Shown here in pieces: positions 1-7,309 of a DNA stretch of 11,540 nt. How positions within the stretch are numbered: the stretch's first letter is position 1; the number at the start of each line of letters is the position of its first letter. The position numbers and the translations under genes are program-made. This DNA is from Podila epigama (Eukaryota; Mortierellomycota; Mortierellomycetes; Mortierellales; Mortierellaceae): positions 2,985 through 14,524 of the forward strand of contig JAAAVE010000567.1 of the NCBI GenBank assembly GCA_015679605.1, read 5' to 3'. Below the pieces are notes generated by a model. The model did no database searches. It saw nothing but the letters and a program-made list of their open reading frames with translations, and was not told the origin of the DNA.

Positions 1-160
1 TTTCTCAGAGTTGGACTGTAACTCTGCTGAAGCTAAAGCGCGAGTGTAGTTCAAACAACATTCAAATATCAACAGTTTGGACATTCCACCTCCATAGTGA
101 ATTTGCACTGTCATCATATCATGCATATCATCATTATTACTCATGTTTTTTGATTCATTC

Positions 161-2078
161 CTATGCTTCTTTTCGAGTATCTTCGCGTGATGACTTGGAG
201 TCTTCAGAATCGACAACATAGCCCTTGGCTTCGTCCGAGTCAACAGCTTCACTATCATTCCATTGGCTCACAAATTCCATGTCTTCCTCGTCCTCGCCTT
301 CCCCAGCCTTGCCTACAGACTCTGATCGTGATTCGGAATGGCTAGGTGTAGGTGCAGGTGAAGGGTCTCTAGACCGTGGCAGGGAACGTGTCTGGTCCTG
401 AAGTAGAGTGTTGTCAATGTCAGAAGTGCGAGACTCTGTCAACGATGGTGACTGTCCACTGTTCACCAATCCAAGACGGATCCTTTTCTTTGATGGGTTC
501 ATAAAGTTGCAGTTTTTGCAAACAAATTCTACAAAGGTTTGGTCAAAGAGAAGGTCAGACCGTTAGAGGTCTGACTATTGGTATTACATTGATTACAAAG
601 GAGAAACAAAAAAAACATGGCAAACAACAACATGGCATAACATGACATGACATGACATGACATGATGTGGAAAAGGAATCGTTCTCTTACGGTAATCGTC
701 AATCTCCTGGGGCAGGACCAGTCCATTGTGGATAAAACATTTGGAACAGATGAGGGCATATCTGCTCTCTGGACCTTCGTCACCCACAAGCACGTCAACA
801 ATCTTGTCGTACCACGCCTTTTGAACTGGGCCAGTAGGATGCTGTTGCTGATATGGATGTTGATGTTGGTATTGTTGTTGCTGTTGTAGCCGGTGCTGCT
901 GAAGAGATGGCTGATTCGGTGTCTGGTTATCGGATGCGAATTGCTGAGGTGCTCGAGGGTCTTGAGGTACAGTAGATGAAACTCCCTGGGGTCCATTAGG
1001 ACCAACAGCAATGGGTCCACGGTGTCTCAATCCAGCGTCGCCCATCCGCTGTCCTTGCTGCTGTCGTTGTTGCTGTCCTTGTTGTTGTCCAGGATGCATG
1101 TTCAAGGGTCTTCCATCCTGACCAACAGACATTGGTCTACCGGATCGTTGGGATGAGGGCTGAAATCATTCCATAAGAGAGTTGAACAATAAAAGAAGAC
1201 AAGACATGTTAATGATACGTCTCTTTCATCTTCTAAACCTCCTCTGGCGCTTTCATACATAAAAGCATTCTCACGTTGCTTCATACATCATATCGCTCTA
1301 GAAGTGTCTTTGTCGAGTAGTAGGCAGTCTTTTTCTTGAGCTCCTCCACCTTGAGACGTTGGTCAGCTCGAAGGAGACCAAGCTGTGATTCTATATGCGC
1401 GCGGGCACCATATGGAAAAAAGGGGCGGTTGGATTATTTTCTTTTTAGTTCCATTGTGTCATGATAGAAAGATGGAAAAATATAGGACTTTTTCGTCATA
1501 ATTACCTTCGTTGCTCTTCTTGCGCTTGTACCAACGAGAAATGACAAACTGGCCAGTAACAATGCTATGAACCAAGAATGATTTTGCCTGTGTGAATATG
1601 CAATACTGGGCAAAAGAGAATAGCTGGTTCTCGTTATGAACATGGTTGTGTTGTGTCCATTTTTTCTCTACTTACATTGGAAGACACAGGATGATGATGG
1701 AGAATGCTACGGCCCACTTTTGAGTCTCCTCGTACAGCCTGTCATGAAGATAGAGGCCAAAGAAGCCAATGTAGCCGAACCAAGCGAGGACAGAATAGAG
1801 AAGCCAACGACTCAGCATCTGCTTCTCACGCAAGGTGATGATTGAAAGTCGAAGCTCGGCCTTTTTGATTTTTTCGTCAAGATCCGATAGGATCTTTTCA
1901 TAATTGGAGTCGTCATTCTATGGAAAGTGCAGTGCGATATAGAGCGTAATATCAGTCTACAAGTTCAAGTTGGATAGCGTATATCAAGTAGGGAGGGTAG
2001 AGGAGGGGGTCATCCATGACGGAGAGAGAAAGGTGAATGCTAATTTACCTGACGGAATCGAGAGAAGCTTGCGCCCAT
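161..2078 (-). CDS. LNP1: Lunapark-family ER junction protein (6 exons, 423 aa)
   Basis: Lunapark proteins sit in the ER membrane and stabilise three-way tubule junctions, acting with or against the Sey1/atlastin fusion GTPases. Exons on the minus strand: 2078-2049, 1917-1676, 1564-1506, 1390-1287, 1159-691 and 528-161. All introns are GT-AG and the frame holds throughout. Seen: an MGASFS start (Gly2, the family's N-myristoylation position), a coiled-coil stretch (about 16-47), two hydrophobic segments (about 48-67 and 78-99), a second charged helix (about 112-142, containing EELKKKTAYYSTKTLLERYD), a Pro/Gln-rich linker (about 146-255), then the lunapark zinc ribbon C283-x2-C286-x18-C305-x2-C308, starting in RYALICSKC and ending in CNFMNPSKK. 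The tail is acidic and Ser-rich. The order matches the family exactly. The start is chosen because the conserved MG begins exon 1 and the 30-nt exon ends at a good donor. Function is inferred from family membership. Confidence 0.92.
529..690 (-). other. LNP1 intron 5, splitting the zinc ribbon
   Basis: Donor GTAAGA lies at 690-685 and the acceptor TTTGTAG ends at 529. The intron interrupts codon 302 (C|AA), between the two CxxC pairs of the lunapark zinc ribbon, so neither half of the finger is visible as a unit in a plain reading-frame scan. It holds a CATGA pentamer array at 641-665. Confidence 0.85.
641..665. repeat. CATGA pentanucleotide repeat, 5 copies
   Basis: Five exact copies of CATGA run head to tail inside LNP1 intron 5. 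Imperfect relatives (CATGG, CATAA) lie just to the left from about 615. It is a simple intronic microsatellite with no visible coding role. Confidence 0.9.
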
Positions 2079-2766
2079 GATGTTTTTTGAATTGATTTAG
2101 TTAAACTTGTTTTTGATTCGTGTCGTGTCGTTTTAGTCGTTAAAATAGGGGTAAAAAGTCGTTAAAAGATGATTGTGGTCATTCAGAATAAAGATGGATG
2201 GAAAAAGATGGAAGGATGGAAGGATGGATGAAATGGAGGGGGATTGGAGTGACGGGTACTGATTGTACTCGAACAAAATGATTGGAAAGGATGTGGAGGG
2301 ATGTGGATGGGAGAAAGAAAAAAAAAAAGGAAAAAGGGTGCAGTAAAGAAGTGCAAAATAACAATCACACGAATCACACACACACATACAAAAACACACA
2401 CATTCGATTTCACTCACACATGAAAGACATTGACACAGTTGAGCCCACATGGCCCCCCACCCACAGACACAGACACAGACACAAGGTACAGAACATGAAC
2501 CTGTGTGTCTATGGTATCTGTATCCAAGGATGTATGCTACTCTTGCTTCTGCTTCCACCATGCTGATATTCGCATACAATGTGAACCATTAAATGTATCC
2601 ATCCTTCCATCGAGCCATCCATTGAAACCATTGTCGCATAGCAAAGCATATCTATGTAGCCTGTATCAGGTACCATGTTACCTGTGGGAGTCCGCACATT
2701 TCCTGGGGACGCGACTCCCTCAATGAACCCCGCATCATGGGAAAAACCCCTCAAGTATGGTATCCC

Positions 2767-2815
2767 ATTGGACATTGAACATTGGACATTGGACATTGGA
2801 TATTGAACACTGAAC
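2767..2815. repeat. 7-bp tandem repeat (ATTGGAC/ATTGAAC), 7 copies
   Basis: Seven consecutive 7-bp units: ATTGGAC, ATTGAAC, ATTGGAC, ATTGGAC, ATTGGAT, ATTGAAC, ACTGAAC. The last units are the most diverged. It lies about 205 bp upstream of the plus-strand start codon at 3020. Confidence 0.9.
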
Positions 2816-2873
2816 ATGAGATATGAGACGGGAACAGAAGGAAAAAACTATAACGGACGAAACGCCCATGCCC

Positions 2874-2904
2874 GTCCGTCTGTTTGTCCGTCTGTCTGTC
2901 TGTA
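2874..2904. repeat. GTCT/GTCC tetranucleotide tract
   Basis: A near-continuous run of GTCC, GTCT and GTTT units in the presumed promoter of the pseudouridine enzyme gene. It is a simple repeat; no binding function can be read from sequence alone. Confidence 0.8.
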
Positions 2905-2954
2905 TTTGCAAATGTACATTCGCGCCATTCCTTTAAAAAGAAACAATTGCATTC

Positions 2955-3018
2955 TCCGCATTCATCTCTTTTTTTCCTTCTGATCACTCCTCCCCTCCAC
3001 TCTCCCACCTCACCCCAT
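2955..3018 (+). promoter_or_regulatory. Pyrimidine-rich leader before the start codon
   Basis: A C/T-dominated stretch of about 60 bases ends just before the ATG at 3020. Such tracts are common in promoters and 5' leaders of well-expressed fungal genes and often lie near transcription start sites. The exact start site cannot be placed from sequence. Confidence 0.45.
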
Positions 3019-3019
3019 C

Positions 3020-6000
3020 ATGTTACGCGTCGCAACTTTCTCACTATGCCGTGCTCGCGCTGCTGCAGCCTCTCTCCCTGCCTCTACAGCATCGATTCAA
3101 AGACGATCCTTCCACCCACAGTCCCAACATCAACAACGTTCGTCCGTCCTCCACTTCTCGGACGAGGTCAAGACCGCACTTGAGCAAAACAAACCCATTG
3201 TCGCTCTCGAGAGTACCATCATCTCTCATGGCATGCCCTACCCTCAAAACTACGAGACCGCCCTCCAGGTCGAAGACATTGTCCGTCAGAACGGCGCCAC
3301 GCCTGCCACCATCGCCATCCTCAATGGCCAAATTCAGATCGGTCTATCCCAGAATCAGATCCAGAACCTCGCTGAACTTGGCCGAGAGGCTGTCAAGGCG
3401 TCCCGTCGCGATCTGGCCGTTGTCATGGCCCGTGTAAGTTTGTAGTTGCAAACAGGAAGTGACATAATCGCAATAGTTTTTTCGAGGTATTTTATATATT
3501 GATGTTTCCTTTTCTTTCTTTTTGCATTGCTACCACAGAAACAAACAGGTGCAACGACCGTGTCAGCAACAATGCTGTTGGCTCATCAGGCTGGTATCCC
3601 GATTTTCGCAACTGGAGGCATTGGTGGAGTGCACCGTGGATACGAAGAAAGTACGTATTAACTTATTTGTTATATGATTGAATGCCTCGGCTGTCATGCA
3701 ACTGACATACTGACATTGTTGATCGCTTGTTAATCGCTTGTTGATCTGTAAAAAAACAGCCATGGATGCTAGCGCCGATCTCACAGAATTGGGACGCACT
3801 CCTGTCACCGTTGTCTGTGCTGGAGTAAAGTCTATTCTCGACATTGGAAGGACACTCGAGTTCCTCGAGACTCAGGGTGTGACAGTTGCCACCTATGGCC
3901 AGACCACAGACTTTCCAGCGTTCTTTACTCGCAAAAGTGGATTCCAGGTGAGGGGAAGGGGCATGATGAGACTTTTGACATATGGCGTTGTCGTCTTTTT
4001 TTCTTTTTCAATCTCCTCAAGTCGTACTCACACAACATGACCGGCTATCCAACGTTCACTATTTCACTATTAGAGTCTTCTCAAAGTGGAGACACCCTCA
4101 GAAGCCGCAAACCTAATTGGTATGATGCTTTCTTTGACAAAGGAAGGGGAAAAAAAATGCTCTGGTTCACAATGAAAAAAACGCCCTCTTTTACTTCATG
4201 CACTCACCCACCGTCGCATTTTGACACAATCGCATGATTGAACTCTCGCGTAGCTGCCAACAAGTCCATCGGCCTCCAGAGTGGAATCGTTCTCGCTGTC
4301 CCAATTCCTAAAGAGTTTGCTATGGATGACAAGGTTGTCGGTGATGCTATCAACACTGCCGTCCGTGAGTCAGTGTAAGTGGTGGCGTGCCTGTTGCTTA
4401 TTTCCTTTTTTCATGGCCATCTACCCACTGAGAAAACGTACAAATGGTGTTGACCAGGATGTTCGGTGTACTTTTGATTTAGTGAACTCAATGTCCTTGG
4501 CAAAGAAAGCACACCCTTCTTGCTGAAGAGAGTCAATGAATTGACCGGAGGAAACTCGTTAAAGTCTAGTAAGTGCTACTCTATTTCTTGACATCGTAAT
4601 CTTCCCTGGTTTAATAAGACATGGTCAAGAGCACGATTTTTCTTGACTTTTGCTTTTTACGATGACCTACCGTATCTTTGGAGTTGCTTTTCTTTAATGT
4701 GACCCATCGTGACCCATCTTATCTACGCTCAAACATCAGATATCGCCTTGGTCAAGCAGAATGCTGCCGTTGCCGCTAGAATCGCAAAGGACTTGAAAGG
4801 ATTTGTAAGGCAGCATGCACAATTTTAAATATAACTTGGAATATACAATCGCAATTGCATTGACTCTCGCCACTCACAAACACACACACTCTGTCTCTTT
4901 CAAAATACTTTTATAACGATATATATACATGTACTTATACAAAGTCTCAGGCAAGGTCCTACTCGACTTCTGCCAGAAACCTGAACCGTCAAGGCAACGA
5001 CAAAGGTCAAGGGTCGCCACTTACTCATGGACCTGTAAGTGAGTAAAAGTACCTTTTTGCACTCTTTTTTACATAGCTCAATATTCTGCGGGTTCGCCAT
5101 TGAAAAAAATAAACATGACGATTTTGCTGCTAAAGGTCAACACGTTATTTTATCTCTCTCTCTCTTTGTCCAACTCCCATACTGCATGTTTGCGGGGTGG
5201 TGCTTCTTCTGCCGTTAGATAATGGTCATTGGTGGAACGGTCGTTGACATTACATCGACAGCGTCTCCAATTCGACTGCCTTCAGGCAAGGATACTGATT
5301 TGATTCTGCAATCCATGATGCACAGCTCACACCCTGGGTCGACCAGAATCTCGCTTGGTGGCGTTGGGCGAAATGTCGCCGAGGTTGTCTCTAAACTTGA
5401 TAACCAAAACTGTGTCTTTGTCTCTGCTGTCGGTGGTAACCGTGATGCAACGCAAGGTCTGAACGCCACAGATGATATCTTCGGACAGTGGTTCGTGTCG
5501 GAAATGGGACGCCGAGGCATGGTAAATCACATACACACACACGCGGGCACGCTTGTGCACATACCTTCCATCTATTTGTGACAAATCATTTCATACCCTC
5601 ATACACAGAGCGAGAACTAGATAAGCGTAATCACAACTCACGCACCTTACTTTGACCTTGTAACTCGCATCTTTTTTTTTATATATTTCCATAGGACAAC
5701 CACGAAATCCATGCAATTGATGGTGCTCGTACAGCAACTTATACCGCAATCCATGATTCCACTGGAAACTTATTGTCAGCTGTGGCGGACATGGGTGTCT
5801 TTGAGCTGTTACCACCAAGCAAGGTACGAAGAAATGCATAAAGATTCATTTTTTTTACTGTCGAAGAGGTTTCTTGCCTGTTCAAGTTGGCCCTCCCTTC
5901 TCACAATACAATACAAAAAAAAAAGAAAAGAAAAGAAAAGAAAAGAAAAAAAATAAAAATAAAAAGAAAGAAAAGAAAAAGGTGCTAATCCAGACTAACG

Positions 6001-7207
6001 ACGGCATGCTAGATCAAGGAAGCAATGGTCAAACACCAACCAAAAACAGTCTGTTTCGATGCCAATATCTCTGTCGATTGTATGAGAACGACATTGGAGG
6101 CATGTCGTGGCAAAGACGTCCTCAGTATGTACCTCTTTTCATTTTAAGTTCTTACTGTGCCCGACTTTATCCATCTTGTAATTCAGATTCGACTCGGTTT
6201 TGTGGTGGTTCCTTTCTTCTTTTCTCATTCCCTCTCTCTCTCTCTCCATCTCTCTCTTCTCACTACCTCTCTCGGTCAGCCTTCTTTGAACCAACTTCAG
6301 TTGCAAAGTGCGGACGAGTGTTGGACAAATCCATGTCCAGTGTGTTGAGAGACGGTCTACTGAATTTCGCGACGCCCAATGAGTTTGAGTTGCAAGAGAT
6401 GGCCACCCACGCGAAAAACTTGTTAAATGAGAGTCCAGTCAATGCCGTGAACCAACGCTTCCTCGATACGAATTCAGCCCTGACAAGGACACAAAAAGGC
6501 GAGCTCCAATCTGAATACAATAACTTGCTTCTGGACGCGTTTTGGGTCTCACAGTTTATTCCAACGCTGTTCATCAAACGAGGTGCCAAAGGTATCCTGG
6601 TCTTTTCAAGAACGAATCAGGATTGCTCTATCGTGTCAGCGACCCCAACAACGGCAACTATCCAACAAGATGAAAGCAACACACTATCTATCGAGCGATG
6701 GGATTCATGGCAAACAGAGCCAACTTTGTCCGCCAACGTGAATAAGGGTGACAATGGCCATGGGTTTTCTCTAGTTTGGCGTTCTTTTCCAGCTCACAAA
6801 GTCACGGATATCAATAGTGTCACTGGTGCCGGAGACAGGTAATGCATTAATGCACGCGTTTTTATAGTTATCTTTCACCTGAACAATGGCCAAAGTTACT
6901 TATTTACACCCTAATCCTGACTGATAATACATACCTTTTTTGTAACAATTATTTAAAAAGCCTGGTGGGATCGGTCGTCACAAGTCTTCACCACATGCAT
7001 GATATTCGTTCACTGAAAAAGTCCCACGCTGCTTCTGCTGGATGGAGGGAAGAAGGATCGATTGACTGGAGCAAGATGTGGCAACGCATGGAACAAGTCA
7101 TTCACGACGCACAGACAGCTGCCACTTTGACCATGCAGACACACGAAACCGTTAGTCCAGCTCTTTCTTTTACATCACAAGCACAAGCTCGACTTTCTTC
7201 AAAGTAG
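3020..7207 (+). CDS. Bifunctional pseudouridine-5'-phosphate glycosidase / PfkB-family pseudouridine kinase (13 exons, 821 aa)
   Basis: The kinase makes pseudouridine 5'-phosphate; the glycosidase splits it to uracil plus ribose 5-phosphate. Exons: 3020-3433, 3539-3650, 3760-3947, 4074-4119, 4254-4374, 4483-4568, 4740-4804, 4951-5034, 5219-5521, 5695-5823, 6013-6124, 6280-6838, 6961-7207. All introns are GT-AG and in phase. Residues 1-34 are Arg/Ala/Ser-rich without acids and end in RRS, like a mitochondrial leader. The PsuG/IndA domain spans about 48-343. E64, K126, D182 and K199 fall at the same spacing as E31, K93, D149 and the Schiff-base lysine K166 of E. coli PsuG, as I recall that enzyme. 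A 28-residue linker (345-372) is its own exon. The PfkB domain spans about 373-800, with GGVGRN (419-424), NEFE (587-590, the family NxxE), GAKG (655-658) and VTGAGDS (734-740, catalytic Asp739). The same fusion is known in fungi and animals, for example S. pombe C1861.05. Function is inferred by family; location is predicted. Confidence 0.93.
5824..6012 (+). other. Intron 10 of the pseudouridine enzyme gene with AAAAG repeat and clear branch site
   Basis: Donor GTACGA at 5824; acceptor GCTAG ends at 6012. A nearly pure A/G tract (5915-5982, only two T) includes five exact AAAAG units at 5921-5945. CTAAC at 5995-5999, 13 bases before the acceptor, is a textbook branch-site match. This supports reading the interval as an intron even though one frame stays open through it. 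Confidence 0.85.
6211..6274 (+). repeat. CT-rich tract in intron 11
   Basis: A run of CT and CTCT units fills the 3' half of intron 11 (6125-6279) and ends in the acceptor GGTCAG. It serves as a long polypyrimidine tract and doubles as a microsatellite. Confidence 0.8.
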
Positions 7208-7309
7208 AATGGTTGAATTTAATGCTGTACAAAATTGTCTTTTCTTATAAAGAAAAAAAAAATAAGATAAAAAAAAAGAGTATCTATCTATTCACTCACT
7301 CTCAAACTC
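7208..7309. other. Short convergent 3' intergenic gap
   Basis: Only 102 bases separate the stop of the plus-strand pseudouridine enzyme from the stop of the minus-strand membrane protein. The gap is A-rich, with A runs around 7250-7280 and a TATAAAG-like element near 7245 that could aid 3' end formation on the plus strand. The 3' ends of the two transcripts probably overlap. Confidence 0.6.

Larger units (their letters stand above)
2079..3019. other. Divergent intergenic region between LNP1 and the pseudouridine enzyme gene
   Basis: This 941-bp stretch separates two divergently transcribed starts, so it should contain both promoters. I see no coding exon. It holds GGAT/GGAA repeats (about 2192-2235), an A-rich run (about 2318-2336), CA-rich sequence (about 2364-2425), CAGACA-type repeats (about 2463-2482), a 7-bp tandem repeat (2767-2815), a GTCT/GTCC tract (2874-2904) and a long pyrimidine-rich stretch directly before the plus-strand start (about 2955-3018). 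A TATAAC at about 2849 is the only TATA-like element noted, and its role is unproven. The open frames here are low-complexity artefacts. Confidence 0.75.

Noticed and set aside
1-49. Possible last exon of a plus-strand gene: CTCAG followed by an open frame LDCNSAEAKARV and TAG.
   Set aside because: Twelve codons after a five-base acceptor match are too little evidence; another frame is also open and no family is recognisable. The stretch 1-160 is best left as the region downstream of LNP1.
593-1132. A 179-residue minus-strand frame read as a separate gene starting MSVGQDG.
   Set aside because: It is the interior of LNP1 exon 5 run on into intron 5; the MSHV-like repeats at its end come from the CATGA microsatellite.
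2133-2579. Several minus- and plus-strand frames rich in Cys/Val/His/Thr in the divergent region.
   Set aside because: They are translations of CA, GGAT and A-run repeats and show no domain or coding bias.
5874-6279. N-terminal extension (Lys-rich) of the long frame leading into the kinase exon 12.
   Set aside because: It is intron 10, exon 11 in the wrong frame, and intron 11. The true exon 11 frame (VCFDANIS) and a CTAAC branch site define the splicing.
3434-6960. Possibility that the pseudouridine gene is broken, because its frame is interrupted 12 times.
   Set aside because: Every interruption is a GT-AG interval of 105-189 bp and removal restores the conserved family sequence in phase, so these are introns.
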